33,068 bases of DNA, from NCBI GenBank assembly GCA_945871085.1, contig CAMBVX010000028.1:1-33068 (forward strand), read 5' to 3'. The notes beneath the pieces were generated by a model. That model ran no database searches and was not told the origin of the DNA. It saw only the letters and a list, made by a program, of their open reading frames with translations. Positions within the stretch are counted from its first letter, which is position 1; every line of letters begins with the position of its first letter. The stretch is from Opitutus sp. GAS368 (GTDB taxonomy: Bacteria; Verrucomicrobiota; Verrucomicrobiia; Opitutales; Opitutaceae). This document shows positions 8,240 to 18,270 of this stretch, one piece after another. The translations under genes and the position numbers were made by a program.

Positions 8240-9931
8240 TTAGGTGTATTTGATGACTTCCTCGATTGAGGTGTGCCCGTCAAAAATCGCGCGCAGGCCG
8301 TCATCTCGCAACGTGCGCATGCCCTGTTCGATCGCCTTCTGCCGGATCACCAGAGTGGACGCTCGCTGACCGATGAGGTCGCGGAGGGCCTCGCTCATAC
8401 GCAACCACTCGTAGATGCCGAGGCGCCCGCGATAGCCCGACTGGGAGCACACCGGACAGCCCTTGCCGTAGAAAAACTGCCGGTCGCCCACACTATCGGG
8501 CGCGATCGCGAGTTGCTTCAATAAATTTGCCGGTGGCGAGTAGGGCGTGCGGCACTGCACACACACGCGCCGCACGAGTCGCTGCGCGAGCACCGCTTCG
8601 AGTGACGACGCGATGAGAAACGGTTCCACGCCCATGTCCACCAGCCGCGTGACGGCGCCGGCGGAATCGTTCGTGTGCAGCGTCGAAAGCACCAGGTGAC
8701 CGGTCAGCGACGCCTGAATGGCGATCTGCGCAGTCTCCAGATCGCGGATTTCTCCGACCATGATAACATCCGGATCTTGCCGTAGAAACGAGCGCAACGC
8801 CGCGGCAAACGTGAGGCCCACGAGCGGATTTACCGGCACCTGCATAATACCCTCGATCTCGTATTCCACCGGATCCTCGGCCGTGAGAAGCTTGAGGTCA
8901 GCGGTATTAATTATGCGCAGACCGCTGTAGAGCGTCGTGGTTTTTCCGGAGCCGGTCGGACCCGTGACGATGAAAATACCGTTGGGACGACGAACGATTT
9001 CCTGAATGCCGTTAAAGACGTCCGGCGGCATGCCGAGTTGCGAGATGTCGAGTTGCACCGCCGACTGGTCCAGCACGCGCAGCACCACGCTTTCACCGAA
9101 TTGCGTGGGCAACGTCGAGACGCGCAGATCGACCTGGCGACCGCCAATCGTGATCTTGATGCGTCCGTCCTGCGGGATGCGACGCTCGGCGATGTTGAGC
9201 GACGCCAAAACCTTGATACGCGAAAGAATAGGCAGAGACAGCGCCTTGGGCGGAGGTGCCATTTCGTAAAGCGAACCGTCGATCCGATAGCGGATCTTGA
9301 ACTCGTGTTCAAAGGGCTCGAAGTGGATGTCGCTCGCCTTGTCGCGGATCGCTTGGCCGATGACGAGATTAACAAAACGAATGATCGGCGTCTGCTCGGC
9401 CATCGACTCGATATCGCGCTCGGACAAAGCGCGACCATCTGTGGGCAGACTGCCCGAATTAATTTCCTGCAGGAGATCGTCGATGCTGGCCTCGTCCTCG
9501 CCGTAGTGCTGCTTGATCTGCACATCGATCTTGTCGGGGTCCGCAAAAAAGAGCCGGACATTGCGGCCCAGGGCAAACGTGAGGTCGTCGATGGCCTGCG
9601 TGTTGAAGGGATCGCTGACGAGCAGATCGATATTCTGTTCGTCGGCACTCAGCGGCATCACCCCGTAATCACGCGCCAGTTTCCCGGTGAGGGCGGCAAT
9701 GGCTTCGCCGGGGAACTGCACGGGAAGCTCCGAGAGATAATCGTAGCCGAGGTGTTCGGCGATCCGGTGAAGCAGCGAAGACTTCTCGATGATGCCGAGA
9801 TCGACGACCACGTCGGCCAACGGCTTGCCCGTGGCCTTGTGTTCCTCGTTGAGTTCGTCGAGTTGCGCCTGCTCGACGAGCCGGTGCTCTTTCAGGAACT
9901 CGTAGATCGCAGGACTATGACTCGGAAACAT
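8240..9931 (-). CDS. pilB: PilB/GspE-family assembly ATPase (second copy in the operon)
   Basis: This 563-residue ATPase drives extension of type IV pili or type II secretion pseudopili from the cytoplasmic face. It has an N-terminal MshEN-like domain (about residues 1-150). The NTPase core contains Walker [13 protein letters not shown] near 322, the Asp box with AEDPVEYE, Walker B in [13 protein letters not shown], and the His box STLHTND. A four-cysteine zinc site (CVQC...CPVC) near 450-480, followed by [10 protein letters not shown], is typical of GspE/PilB and absent from PilT. Start ATG 9931 lies 28 bases after pilT. The other family member at 11067 is clearly divergent. Which one is the true PilB and which serves a type II or other system cannot be told here. 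Confidence 0.92.
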   Translation of the reverse strand: MFPSHSPAIYEFLKEHRLVEQAQLDELNEEHKATGKPLADVVVDLGIIEKSSLLHRIAEHLGYDYLSELPVQFPGEAIAALTGKLARDYGVMPLSADEQNIDLLVSDPFNTQAIDDLTFALGRNVRLFFADPDKIDVQIKQHYGEDEASIDDLLQEINSGSLPTDGRALSERDIESMAEQTPIIRFVNLVIGQAIRDKASDIHFEPFEHEFKIRYRIDGSLYEMAPPPKALSLPILSRIKVLASLNIAERRIPQDGRIKITIGGRQVDLRVSTLPTQFGESVVLRVLDQSAVQLDISQLGMPPDVFNGIQEIVRRPNGIFIVTGPTGSGKTTTLYSGLRIINTADLKLLTAEDPVEYEIEGIMQVPVNPLVGLTFAAALRSFLRQDPDVIMVGEIRDLETAQIAIQASLTGHLVLSTLHTNDSAGAVTRLVDMGVEPFLIASSLEAVLAQRLVRRVCVQCRTPYSPPANLLKQLAIAPDSVGDRQFFYGKGCPVCSQSGYRGRLGIYEWLRMSEALRDLIGQRASTLVIRQKAIEQGMRTLRDDGLRAIFDGHTSIEEVIKYT

Positions 9932-9959
9932 CAGGCGTGGTGTAGGAGACGGGAAGGAC

Positions 9960-11042
9960 TCAAACCTCGCGGAGCTTTAAGCCCATCTTGAGGAAGTTTT
10001 CGCGCATGAGATTCGGGTCCTGCGCTTTTTCGAGTGCCTCGTCCGGCGTCACCAATTCACGGTTCACCAAGCTCATCAGATGGGTGTCCATCGTGATCAT
10101 ACCGAGTTGGGCACCGGTCTGGATGTCGGAGGTAATCCGGAACGTCTTATTCTCACGAATCAGTGCGCCAATGGAGGTCGTATTGACCATGATTTCGTAA
10201 GCCGCGATGCGGCCACCGCCAATTTTCTTGCAGAGCACCTGGGAAATGACACCCACAAGCGATGAGGCCAGCTGCGTGCGAATCATGTCCTTCATGTTCG
10301 CCGGAAAGGCGTCCACGATACGGTCCACCGTCTTCGCCGCGCTGTTCGTGTGCAGCGTGCCAAAGACCAAGTGACCCGTTTCGGCCGCACTGATGGCTGC
10401 CTCGATCGTCTCGAGGTCCCGCATTTCGCCGACAAGAATCACATCGGGGTCCTGCCGGAGCGCCCGGCGGATGGCTTCGGAGAAACTGGGGACATCCACG
10501 TGCACCTCGCGCTGCATGACGATGCACCGCTTGTGGCCGTGATAATACTCGATCGGGTCCTCGATGGTGATGATGTGACCGTCACGCGTTTCGTTGATGT
10601 AATTCACCATCGAAGCGAGCGTCGTGGACTTGCCCGAGCCCGTCGGTCCGGTGACGAGAATCAGACCGCGGGGACGGTAGAGCAGTTCGCGAAACTTATC
10701 CGGCAGGCCAATGTCGCGCAGGCCGAACATCTTGTAAGGAATCTGCCGCAGCACCATGCCGTAGTTGGTTTTCGACTTCATCACCGACACCCGGAAACGC
10801 GCCTTCTCACCAAAGGCGAAGCCAAAATCGGCGCCACCGTTCAGCTTCACATTACTGATATGCGAATCAGGCGTGATGGACTGCATCAATTTTTCCGTAT
10901 CGCTCGGCGTGAGCGGCGGACCGTCGATCGGTGTCATGCTGCCGCTCAGGCGGAGAGTCGGCGGTTGGCCGACTTGGAGGTGGAGATCCGACGCGCCTTG
11001 ATCCACCATCAGATCAAGCAGGTCATTCATTTCATAGCTCAT
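9960..11042 (-). CDS. pilT: Twitching motility / pilus retraction ATPase PilT
   Basis: PilT powers depolymerisation of type IV pili, giving twitching motility and DNA uptake. The 360 residues match the family size of 340-380. The N-terminus reads [25 protein letters not shown], of which the ASDLHLQVG stretch is a family hallmark. The core contains [11 protein letters not shown] near residue 130, [21 protein letters not shown] and [15 protein letters not shown], then the C-terminal AYEIMVNT segment. There is no zinc-binding tetracysteine, which separates it from the PilB-type ATPases on each side. It lies between the two PilB-like genes, with gaps of 24 and 28 bases. A start four codons in (MNDLLDL) is an alternative. 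Confidence 0.95.
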   Translation of the reverse strand: MSYEMNDLLDLMVDQGASDLHLQVGQPPTLRLSGSMTPIDGPPLTPSDTEKLMQSITPDSHISNVKLNGGADFGFAFGEKARFRVSVMKSKTNYGMVLRQIPYKMFGLRDIGLPDKFRELLYRPRGLILVTGPTGSGKSTTLASMVNYINETRDGHIITIEDPIEYYHGHKRCIVMQREVHVDVPSFSEAIRRALRQDPDVILVGEMRDLETIEAAISAAETGHLVFGTLHTNSAAKTVDRIVDAFPANMKDMIRTQLASSLVGVISQVLCKKIGGGRIAAYEIMVNTTSIGALIRENKTFRITSDIQTGAQLGMITMDTHLMSLVNRELVTPDEALEKAQDPNLMRENFLKMGLKLREV

Positions 11043-11066
11043 GGGTGCTCCTAGGTTTCAGGGGGA

Positions 11067-12836
11067 TTAACTCGCGTCGCCGACCGTGATCGAGACGACC
11101 TCTTCGATGGTGGTCAAACCGGCGGTCACCTTGCGAGTGCCATCCTCGCGCATGGTCCGCATGCCGGCCGAGCGGGCCTTGTCGCGGAGCTTCGCGCCGC
11201 CCGCGCCTTCGTAGATCATTTTTTGAATTTCCTCGGTGATCACAAAAATCTCGAAAATCCCCATGCGGCCACGGTAGCCGGTGGCATTGCACCCGGCGCA
11301 GCCTTCCCCGTGAGCGAACGTGGCGGTGGCAGCCTGCGCGGGATTGATGTTCAGGGAACGCAACTCCTGCGCAGTGGGCGTCATCGGCTTCTTGCACTTC
11401 GCGCAAATCTTGCGGACCAGCCGCTGGGCCATCGCGCAGCGCAGCGAGGTCGACACCAAAAATGGTTTCACCCCGATGTCGATGAGCCGCGTGATCGCGC
11501 CCGGCGCATCGTTGGTGTGCAGCGTTGAAAAAACCATGTGGCCGGTCAGCGAGGCGTTGATCGCAATCTCAGCGGTCTCAAGATCGCGAATTTCGCCGAC
11601 CATGACGATGTTCGGCGCCTGCCGCAGCATCGCGCGAAGCGCCGACGCAAACGTCATGCCGACGTCGTGGCGCACCGGCACCTGGTTGATACCGTTGAGC
11701 TGATACTCCACCGGATCCTCAACCGTGATGATCTTGCGGTCAGGCTTGTTGATAAAATGGAGGCAGCCGTAGAGAGTGGTCGTTTTGCCAGAGCCGGTTG
11801 GTCCGGTGACCAGCAGAATGCCGTCGGGCAACGCGATCAAACGCTCGAACGTCGCCGCGTCGTCCCGGAAAAATCCCAGCTCCGGCAAACCGAGCGTGAG
11901 TCCTTCTTTGTCCAGGATGCGCATCACGATACTCTCGCCATGGGCGGTCGGCAGGGAGGAGACGCGCAGATCGAGCTGCTTGCCGCCGACGGAAATCTGA
12001 ATGCGCCCGTCTTGCGGAATCCGTTTCTCGGCAATCGAAATATTCGCCATGATCTTCAGGCGAGAGATGATCGAGAGCTGGAGACGCTTGGGGGGGTTTT
12101 CGACTTCGAGCAAGACGCCATCTATTCGGTAGCGGACGCGGAATCGCTTCTCGAGCGGCTCCAAATGAATATCCGACGCACGGCGTTGGATCGCCTCAAA
12201 CATGATTTGGTGAACCAGCTTGATGATCGGGCCGTCGGTCTCGGTGTTGCTCGCGTTGCCCGCCGTACTGGCCTCCGTCGTCACGGCCGAAGCATCACCC
12301 CCGCCGCCGGTGACGGAAAGATCGTTGAGCAGGTCGTCGATGGAGTTGGCGTCCTTGCCGTAGAAGCGGTTGATCGCATCGGTGATTTCATCGGCGGTCG
12401 CCACCACCGGCTCGATCGTCAGTTTCACGATGTGACTGAGCGCATCGATGCCATCGGTATCGAGCGGATCGGCAATCGCGACGCGAAGCCGATTGCCTTC
12501 CCTCTGGAGCGGCAGCAAGCGGTAACGGGCCGCGATGGCGCGCGGCACGAGCTCGAGGGTATCGCCGGTTACGCGAATGTTCGTCATGTCCGGCGCCATC
12601 TGCATCTCAAACTCCTCCGCGAGCAATTCAGCGACGCGACGAGCATTGAGCGCTCCCTGCCCCACCAGCACCTCGAACAACCGCGGAGTCGCGGTCGCGA
12701 GGTCGGTGTGACCGGAGACCACGGCACGCGCCGCCCCAACCTGGCTCGGACTCAGCAATCCGCGGTCGAGGGCCAGTTGAATGACAAAATCGTCGGCCGC
12801 GGTGGCGGTGGTTGGGGCCGGGGTGCTCGGAGTCAT
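11067..12836 (-). CDS. pilB: PilB/GspE-family assembly ATPase (first copy in the operon)
   Basis: This 589-residue protein has the same architecture as the ATPase at 8240-9931. It has an N-terminal MshEN-like region (about residues 10-180), in which a Ser/Thr/Gly-rich linker ([17 protein letters not shown]) precedes the core. The NTPase then shows Walker [14 protein letters not shown] near 343, [11 protein letters not shown], Walker [15 protein letters not shown] and STLHTND. A zinc tetracysteine (CAKC...[17 protein letters not shown]) completes it. It is only moderately similar to the downstream copy, so it is an old paralogue and not a recent duplicate. It begins 15 bases after the rho stop, which puts pilus genes in the rho transcription unit. 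Confidence 0.92.
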   Translation of the reverse strand: MTPSTPAPTTATAADDFVIQLALDRGLLSPSQVGAARAVVSGHTDLATATPRLFEVLVGQGALNARRVAELLAEEFEMQMAPDMTNIRVTGDTLELVPRAIAARYRLLPLQREGNRLRVAIADPLDTDGIDALSHIVKLTIEPVVATADEITDAINRFYGKDANSIDDLLNDLSVTGGGGDASAVTTEASTAGNASNTETDGPIIKLVHQIMFEAIQRRASDIHLEPLEKRFRVRYRIDGVLLEVENPPKRLQLSIISRLKIMANISIAEKRIPQDGRIQISVGGKQLDLRVSSLPTAHGESIVMRILDKEGLTLGLPELGFFRDDAATFERLIALPDGILLVTGPTGSGKTTTLYGCLHFINKPDRKIITVEDPVEYQLNGINQVPVRHDVGMTFASALRAMLRQAPNIVMVGEIRDLETAEIAINASLTGHMVFSTLHTNDAPGAITRLIDIGVKPFLVSTSLRCAMAQRLVRKICAKCKKPMTPTAQELRSLNINPAQAATATFAHGEGCAGCNATGYRGRMGIFEIFVITEEIQKMIYEGAGGAKLRDKARSAGMRTMREDGTRKVTAGLTTIEEVVSITVGDAS

Positions 12837-12851
12837 TGCGCGGGCGCAGGA

Positions 12852-14990
12852 TTATTGACGGGCGAGGCTGAGGAGGAACTCGGCATTGGATTTCGTCTTC
12901 TTCAGCCGGGTGATCAACATCTCCATCGACTCGATCGGACCGAGGCCCTGCATCGCGCGCCGCAATCCGTAGATGCGCTGCAATTCGTCGGGGTGGTAGA
13001 TCAGTTCCTCTTTGCGCGTGCCCGAGCGGTCGATGTTGATCGCCGGAAAAATCCGACGCTCCACCAGTCCACGATCGAGGTGGAGTTCGCTGTTACCCGT
13101 GCCCTTGAACTCCTCGAAGATGATTTCATCCATGCGTGAGCCCGTGTCGATCAGCGCACTGGCGATGATGGTGAGACTCCCGCCGCCCTCAATGTTACGC
13201 GCCGAACCAAAGAACCGCTTCGGTTTCTGGAGCGCGTTGGATTCGAGTCCGCCGGACATCGTTTTCCCGCCACTACCACTGAGCGCGTTGTAGGCCCGCG
13301 CGAGGCGCGTGATGGAATCGAGGAGGATCACGACGTGCTCACCTTGTTCGACCCGGCGCCGGCAAATCTCGATGACCATCTCGGCGCAATGAATGTGACT
13401 CTCGGGCGTCTCGTCGAAGGTGGAGGAGACAACCTCACCCTTCGTATGACGCTTGAAATCAGTGACCTCCTCCGGGCGCTCGTCGATCAGCAAGAGGATG
13501 AGTTTGACCTCCGGGCTATTAGCCGAAATCGAATTCGCGATATTTTGCAGCAAGACCGTTTTTCCCGTGCGGGGCGGCGCGACGATTAAGCCGCGCTGAC
13601 CAAAACCAATCGGGGTGAGGATATCCACCGCGCGCATCGAGACGTCTTTCGGATGGATGTCCTCCGACTCGAGCAAAATTCGTTTGAGGGGGTAGTAGGG
13701 GACGAGTTCCTCGAACGGCACGACATTCGCGATCAGATCCGGCGCCAGCCCCATGACCGAACTAATGCCAACCACCGACGGGCAACGTTCCCCCGGCTGT
13801 GGGGCTTGCAAGATGACTTCGATCTTGTGACCGCGCTTGAGACCGTAGCGCTTAACCAAACTTTCGGGCAAATAAGGGTCGTCCGGGTAGAGCCGATAAT
13901 TGACGTGCTCGTGCACGATGAACGCGCCGCGATCCGTCACGTCGATATAGCCACGGTCGCGGATAACCCGATTGTTGGCACCGGCGTTCGTGAAGATCTG
14001 CGTCAGAAGTTGGCGACGAGTCGGCGCGCCGTCGAACACGACCCCAAATCGGCGCGCAAACGCCGTGAGCTCGCCGAGCGGCAAGGCGTAGAGTTCGTTG
14101 ACCCACAGCGTGTCGCCAATGCCCGTGGAAAGCTGCTGTGCGAGAGTGTCGAGGGCCGCGAGATCGTTAAAGCGCGTCGGATTGGGCAAGTCGCCGAAGA
14201 CCGGCGTCGTGCTCGGCGGCGGCGGCTGCGGCGGATGAGGTTGGTAGGCTTCGCGGGCTTGACCGCCCGCGCCAGCACCCCCACCGCCTCCTCCACCGCC
14301 TCCTCCTTGCCAGCCGCCGGCACCACCACCACCACCACCGTGGCGACCGCGTTTACGTTTACCTTGCTTCCAGAAATCTCGACCGCCACCCCCACGATCC
14401 TGCCACTCGCCGCGCCCACCGCCGCCTCCCGGTTGCTGGGGCTGACCGCCACCGTTGCCCGCACCGGCGCTCGGAGCAGCAGTCGCCGGCGTCGAAGGCG
14501 TGGGCTGACTGGGAATGGACGGCTGCGCGGAAGGAACAAATGCCTCCCGACTGCCAGCGCCCGAACGGTTTTCACCTTCGGAACGCTGATCACCGGCACC
14601 TTCACGGTCTTGCGATTGAGACGGGGGCGCTGGCGTTGGGGCGGACTCAGCACGCGGAGCTACCGGCGTGGGTGCTTGGACGGGCGCAGGCGCCGAAGCC
14701 GGAGCCTCGAAGCGGAACTCGGGCGTCACGGCTTGGGTCGGCGAGGCGTTCTTTTCTTGGCGCTCCGCCCGCTCGGCGCGATCCGGTTTCTCCACTCGCG
14801 CCGATTTTTCGGCTCTCGGAGTCCGCTCAGCACGTTCGGCCTTCGGAGTTTTCTCGACGCTCGCCAACTTCGGGCTCTTTTCGGCTTTCGGTTTGCGCAC
14901 GCGAGGAGCGCTCGGGCGGCGCACTTTCTTGGTTTCGCCGCCTTGGGCGGTAGACGACGAACCGTCGTCGGATTTGGGAGGGAGAGCCAT
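12852..14990 (-). CDS. rho: Transcription termination factor Rho with long disordered N-terminal domain
   Basis: This Rho has 712 residues from ATG 14990 (MALPPKSDDG). An in-frame upstream ATG at 15038 would add 16 unlikely residues. The first 250 or so residues appear disordered. They comprise repeated Lys/Ala/Glu-Arg units (KAERAERTPRAEK...), an Ala/Pro/Ser stretch, and then Gly-rich RGG-like segments with the basic patch GKRKRGRHGG. The Rho N domain and cold-shock RNA-binding fold follow (about 265-420, including GYIDVTDRGAFIVHEHV). The ATPase core has APPRTGKTVLLQ near 470, DERPEEVTDFKRH, ILLDSITRLARAYN, EEFKGTGNSELHLDR and SGTRKEELI. The core is canonical, so this is the likely main Rho. 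Basic disordered insertions are known in Rho of Bacteroidetes and Actinobacteria, where they add RNA contacts. It is cotranscribed with coaE upstream and pil genes downstream. Confidence 0.95.
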   Translation of the reverse strand: MALPPKSDDGSSSTAQGGETKKVRRPSAPRVRKPKAEKSPKLASVEKTPKAERAERTPRAEKSARVEKPDRAERAERQEKNASPTQAVTPEFRFEAPASAPAPVQAPTPVAPRAESAPTPAPPSQSQDREGAGDQRSEGENRSGAGSREAFVPSAQPSIPSQPTPSTPATAAPSAGAGNGGGQPQQPGGGGGRGEWQDRGGGGRDFWKQGKRKRGRHGGGGGGAGGWQGGGGGGGGGGAGAGGQAREAYQPHPPQPPPPSTTPVFGDLPNPTRFNDLAALDTLAQQLSTGIGDTLWVNELYALPLGELTAFARRFGVVFDGAPTRRQLLTQIFTNAGANNRVIRDRGYIDVTDRGAFIVHEHVNYRLYPDDPYLPESLVKRYGLKRGHKIEVILQAPQPGERCPSVVGISSVMGLAPDLIANVVPFEELVPYYPLKRILLESEDIHPKDVSMRAVDILTPIGFGQRGLIVAPPRTGKTVLLQNIANSISANSPEVKLILLLIDERPEEVTDFKRHTKGEVVSSTFDETPESHIHCAEMVIEICRRRVEQGEHVVILLDSITRLARAYNALSGSGGKTMSGGLESNALQKPKRFFGSARNIEGGGSLTIIASALIDTGSRMDEIIFEEFKGTGNSELHLDRGLVERRIFPAINIDRSGTRKEELIYHPDELQRIYGLRRAMQGLGPIESMEMLITRLKKTKSNAEFLLSLARQ

Positions 14991-15054
14991 GTAGGATTCT
15001 GTGGGAGAGACGGGGGGAAGCCCGTGCGTCAGACGCACGGGGCAAAAGGAGGTT

Positions 15055-15639
15055 TCAAGACTGACACACTAGGGCTTCGATCAAACGGTCAACTTCGGCC
15101 TCCAGAAACTCGGGCGATCCCTCATTCCATAAGACGAAGTCAGACAGCTCGATCTTTTGCACCAGCGGCAGCTGCTTGGAGATTCGCTGCCCGGCGAGCC
15201 CGCGCGGCAGACCGCGTTGCTCTAGTCGGGTGAGTTGCTGGTCGGGAGCACAGGCGACGCATACGGTGAAATCAAACCAATTCTCCAAAGCTTTCTCGAA
15301 CAACAAAGGAACCTCCACGACCCATTGGCCACCCGGTCGCGCCGCGAACTCTTCGCGCCAAATCGCAAACACCAGCGGATGCGTTAGGTCCTCCAACCAC
15401 CGCCGTTCCTCATCATTGGAAAAAACGTATTCACCTAATTTAGCCCGGTCTATCCTGCCATCTGCTATCAGCACTCCCCGCCCATACCGGTTACCGACCG
15501 CCGCGACGACACTGGCGGACGGCAGAACGCGTTCGCGCACCACCGCATCCGAGTCGATGCGCCAAAATCCCCGTTGCTCAAACAACCGCCCAACGGTCGA
15601 CTTACCACAGCCGATACCTCCCGTAATTCCAACGATCAT
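15055..15639 (-). CDS. coaE: Dephospho-CoA kinase
   Basis: CoaE phosphorylates the 3'-hydroxyl of dephospho-CoA, the last step of coenzyme A synthesis. The 194 residues are the usual size. The N-terminus is MIVGITGGIGCGKST, with the P-loop at residues 7-14. A DSDAVVRE-type segment that binds the acceptor follows (here RIDSDAVVRERV), then the HPLV motif (LTHPLVF) and WVVEVPLLFE, all typical of the family. The start ATG at 15639 begins directly at the first beta strand. It is the first gene of the - strand operon that continues with rho 64 bases later. The 101-base gap to the divergent HD-domain gene should hold the promoters. Confidence 0.96.
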   Translation of the reverse strand: MIVGITGGIGCGKSTVGRLFEQRGFWRIDSDAVVRERVLPSASVVAAVGNRYGRGVLIADGRIDRAKLGEYVFSNDEERRWLEDLTHPLVFAIWREEFAARPGGQWVVEVPLLFEKALENWFDFTVCVACAPDQQLTRLEQRGLPRGLAGQRISKQLPLVQKIELSDFVLWNEGSPEFLEAEVDRLIEALVCQS

Positions 15640-15740
15640 AGTAGATTTAGTAGAGTAAATCCCCTAGCTTTGAGCTTGCTCAGCCAATCGGCAAATCCTT
15701 AATCGCGCCCAGACTCGCAACCTGACTTCCCCTCTTTTTT

Positions 15741-16649
15741 ATGGGACGACTCAAAAAAAAATCTCCCGCGTCGGATACTTTCCCTTACGTTGACACGAAG
15801 AGCGCACCGGCCGTCGCCGTGTTTGTCGAAAAGAAGTTTTCGGAGATGTATCCCGATGCCAGCTTGGCGTGGCTGGAGACAATTTTTCAGGACATGGATA
15901 CGTTATTTTCCGGGCGCCACCCCGACTATGCCGCCGTCGACCTGCGCTACCACGACCTTGAACATACGCTCCAAGCGACCGTGTGTATGGTGCTCCTCTT
16001 GGAAGGCCGACACGCCGCCGGAGTTCAACCCCGCCTCAATGCTCGCCAATTCGAACTCGGCATCTCGGCGGTGCTCCTCCACGACTCAGGTTACCTGAAA
16101 CTTCGCTCGGACACGGTCGGCACGGGAGCGAAATACACTTTCTGCCACGTGCTGCGCAGCTGTGCATTTGTCGCGTCCTACTTACCCACTTTGGGTGCCA
16201 ACGACTATGAAGTCGAAGCCGTCCTTGGTGCGATCAACTGCACTGGACCGACGAAGGAAATCAGCCGGCTAAAATTCCGCGAGCCCTTCGAACGGATCAT
16301 TGGATGTGCCCTCGCCACCGCTGACTATCTCGGCCAGATGGCTGCCGCCGACTATCCCGAGGAATTGAGCATCCTATTTCACGAGTTCAAAGAATCGGAC
16401 GACTTCATCCACCTCCCGCCATCGCGCCGAGCGTTCAAATCCGAGACCGAGGTAGCCCAGCGCACGCCCATGTTTTGGAAGAAATTTGTGCAGCCGAAAC
16501 TAGAGAGCGATTATCAAGCCGTCTATCGCTTTTTGGCGCGGCCTTATCCTCACGGCCCCAATGCCTATCTCGACGCCGTCGAGAAAAATATTACCGAGAT
16601 TGAGCGACGCAACGCGGTCAAGTTTGCACCGAAATTGAAGAAGAAGTAA
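15741..16649 (+). CDS. HD-domain phosphohydrolase of unknown substrate
   Basis: This 302-residue protein looks soluble. The metal-binding pattern of the HD superfamily is visible as [10 protein letters not shown] (about residues 75-84) and VLLHDSGYL (about 111-119). A later His lies in the FCHVLRSC helix (about 135-140), and an acidic ATADYLGQM segment near 195 supplies a late Asp. The wide spacing and the 'YH-D-EH' start resemble cyclic-nucleotide phosphodiesterase-like HD proteins more than the GYP type. The N-terminus is Lys-rich ([11 protein letters not shown]) and the C-terminus ends in a Lys tail. The neighbours, coaE divergent and comM downstream by 37 bases, do not point to a substrate. 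The enzyme class is likely, the substrate unknown. Confidence 0.8.
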   Translation: MGRLKKKSPASDTFPYVDTKSAPAVAVFVEKKFSEMYPDASLAWLETIFQDMDTLFSGRHPDYAAVDLRYHDLEHTLQATVCMVLLLEGRHAAGVQPRLNARQFELGISAVLLHDSGYLKLRSDTVGTGAKYTFCHVLRSCAFVASYLPTLGANDYEVEAVLGAINCTGPTKEISRLKFREPFERIIGCALATADYLGQMAAADYPEELSILFHEFKESDDFIHLPPSRRAFKSETEVAQRTPMFWKKFVQPKLESDYQAVYRFLARPYPHGPNAYLDAVEKNITEIERRNAVKFAPKLKKK

Positions 16650-16686
16650 CTCGCGCCGCACCCGGTCTGCGGCAAAATCGCGCCTC

Positions 16687-18228
16687 ATGCTCGCGACGAT
16701 TACCTCCGCCGCCCTCCAAGGTATCGACGCCGAACTCGTTCACGTCGAAGTTAACGCGGGTGAGGCCGGCGAGCCCAAATGGTATCTCGTCGGTCTGGCC
16801 GACACGGCGGTGAAAGAATCGACCGACCGGGTTTTCACGGCACTCAACAACAGCGGGTTTCACCCACCCCGCACGCGCACGACGATCAATCTCGCCCCCG
16901 GCAACCTGCGCAAAGAAGGCCCGTTCTATGATCTGCCCATCGCGCTCGGAATTCTGGCCGCGACCGGCCAACTCAAATCACCCCACCTCGGCGATTGGCT
17001 CATCGCTGGCGAACTCAGCCTCTCGGGTGCCACCCGGCCCGTGCGCGGAGCCCTCGCCATGGCCCGCCTCGCGCGGTCGCTTGGCAAGCGCGGACTACTC
17101 CTTCCCTCCGTGTCCGCCGAGGAAGCGGCCCTCGTCGAAGGCGTCGAGGTTTACCAAATCGATTCGCTCGACCGCGCTGCACGTTTTCTCAGCGGGCAAC
17201 TTCCACTGGTGCCGCTCGACCCCAAAGCCGCGCGCCAACGCGCGAGCACTCCCGTCAGTGACGGCGCAGCCGATTTCTCCGAGATTAAAGGGCAGCACGC
17301 TCTCCGTCGCGCCGTCGAGGTTGCCGTCGCCGGTTCGCATAATATTCTGATGATCGGACCGCCCGGCTCAGGGAAGTCCATGGTCGCGAAGCGGATTCCC
17401 ACGGTGATGCCTGCCCCGACGCTCGACGAACACCTCGAAATTCTCAGCATCCACTCCGCTGCCGGGCGCACGATCAGCGGCGAGATGACATGGGGTGCGC
17501 GCCCTTTTCGTTCACCCCACCACACGGTCTCCGATGTCGCGCTGCTCGGCGGCGGCACAATTCCCGGCCCCGGCGAGATTTCCCTCGCCCACCACGGGGT
17601 GCTTTTTCTCGACGAACTACCCGAGTTTAAACGGTCTGCGCTCGAAGTCCTGCGCCAACCCCTCGAAGACGGCGATGTGACCATCTCGCGCAGTGCTGGC
17701 AAAGTAACGTTGCCGTGCGCGTTCATGCTCGTGGCCGCGATGAACCCCTGTAAGTGCGGGTATCTGGGAGATCCGCGCCACGAATGTCGCTGCTCACCGG
17801 GTGAAATTCAGCGCTATCGCGCGCGTATCAGCGGACCATTACTCGACCGCATTGACATTCACATCGAGGCCCCGGCTCTCTCCATTGCCGAGTTGCGCAA
17901 TGAAAAGCTCGGCGAACCCTCCGCTCCGCTTCGTGACCGCGTCCAAGCCGCGCGGTTACGGCAGCAGCAACGTTTTTCCGGCACGAAAGTCACCGCCAAC
18001 GCGCGCATGACCAACGCGCACATCCGGAAACATTGCGCGATCGACTCCACGCTCGGTGACCTGCTGCAACAGGCGATGGAGCAACTCAGCCTCTCCGCCC
18101 GCGCCTACGATCGCATCCTGAAAGTTGCCCGCACGATCGCCGATCTCGCGAGCGCCGAAAAAATCGAGGCCCCTCACCTCCTCGAAGCCATCCAATACCG
18201 CAGCCTCGACCGCACAGTGTTTTATTGA
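16687..18228 (+). CDS. comM: ComM/YifB-family Mg-chelatase-like AAA+ ATPase
   Basis: This 513-residue protein has the three parts of the ComM family. The N-terminal Lon-protease-like region (residues 1-165) starts [15 protein letters not shown]. The AAA+ core has Walker [11 protein letters not shown] near 222-231, Walker [11 protein letters not shown] near 310 and the conserved MNPCKCGY motif near 352. The C-terminal Mg_chelatase_C domain (about 400-510) ends SLDRTVFY. In naturally transformable bacteria ComM is a hexameric branch-migration helicase that helps integrate incoming DNA. The gene is intact. Its last 485 bases occur again at 32148-32632, so its 3' third may have been supplied by an inserted element. 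It stands 37 bases downstream of the HD-domain gene and converges on the sulfatase block. Confidence 0.94.
   Translation: MLATITSAALQGIDAELVHVEVNAGEAGEPKWYLVGLADTAVKESTDRVFTALNNSGFHPPRTRTTINLAPGNLRKEGPFYDLPIALGILAATGQLKSPHLGDWLIAGELSLSGATRPVRGALAMARLARSLGKRGLLLPSVSAEEAALVEGVEVYQIDSLDRAARFLSGQLPLVPLDPKAARQRASTPVSDGAADFSEIKGQHALRRAVEVAVAGSHNILMIGPPGSGKSMVAKRIPTVMPAPTLDEHLEILSIHSAAGRTISGEMTWGARPFRSPHHTVSDVALLGGGTIPGPGEISLAHHGVLFLDELPEFKRSALEVLRQPLEDGDVTISRSAGKVTLPCAFMLVAAMNPCKCGYLGDPRHECRCSPGEIQRYRARISGPLLDRIDIHIEAPALSIAELRNEKLGEPSAPLRDRVQAARLRQQQRFSGTKVTANARMTNAHIRKHCAIDSTLGDLLQQAMEQLSLSARAYDRILKVARTIADLASAEKIEAPHLLEAIQYRSLDRTVFY
17744..18228 (+). repeat. 485-bp direct repeat, copy 1 (3' end of intact comM)
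   Basis: This is the proximal copy of a directly oriented repeat whose distal copy is 32148-32632. Both are exactly 485 bases with no gap. My hand alignment counts about 53 mismatches (about 89% identity). The homology starts in the codons for NPCKCG and ends at the stop codon. Nothing outside these limits aligns. The longest identical runs are 41 bases (beginning at 17810) and 39 bases near the 3' end. Confidence 0.9.
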
Positions 18229-18247
18229 GCCCTAGCTTTTCAAAAAT

Positions 18248-18263
18248 CGACCCGCGAGGGTTG
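18248..18263 (-). terminator. Candidate terminator of the sulfatase block
   Basis: The stem CGACCC / GGGTTG with loop GCGA lies 8 bases beyond the stop of the last sulfatase gene. Read on the - strand, the hairpin is followed by ATTTTTG. The + strand flank is A-rich instead of T-rich, so termination should act mainly on the sulfatase transcript. One base pair of the stem is mismatched and one stem is short, so the assignment is moderate. Confidence 0.45.
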
Positions 18264-18270
18264 AGAAAAA

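Noticed and set aside
11538-13139. A 533-codon open frame on the + strand opposite the pilB-like and rho genes
   Set aside because: It is an antisense shadow of strongly supported genes, caused by GC-rich third positions. Its translation is Arg/Asp/His-rich and shows no family motif.
14240-14500. Short tandem-like GGC/CCACC repeats
   Set aside because: They are the coding sequence of the Gly-rich tail of the disordered Rho N-terminus, not a microsatellite or a CRISPR array.
13653-15233. A 526-codon + strand frame opposite rho and coaE
   Set aside because: It crosses two verified genes and reads as low-complexity Thr/Arg/Ala runs mirroring the Gly-rich rho region.
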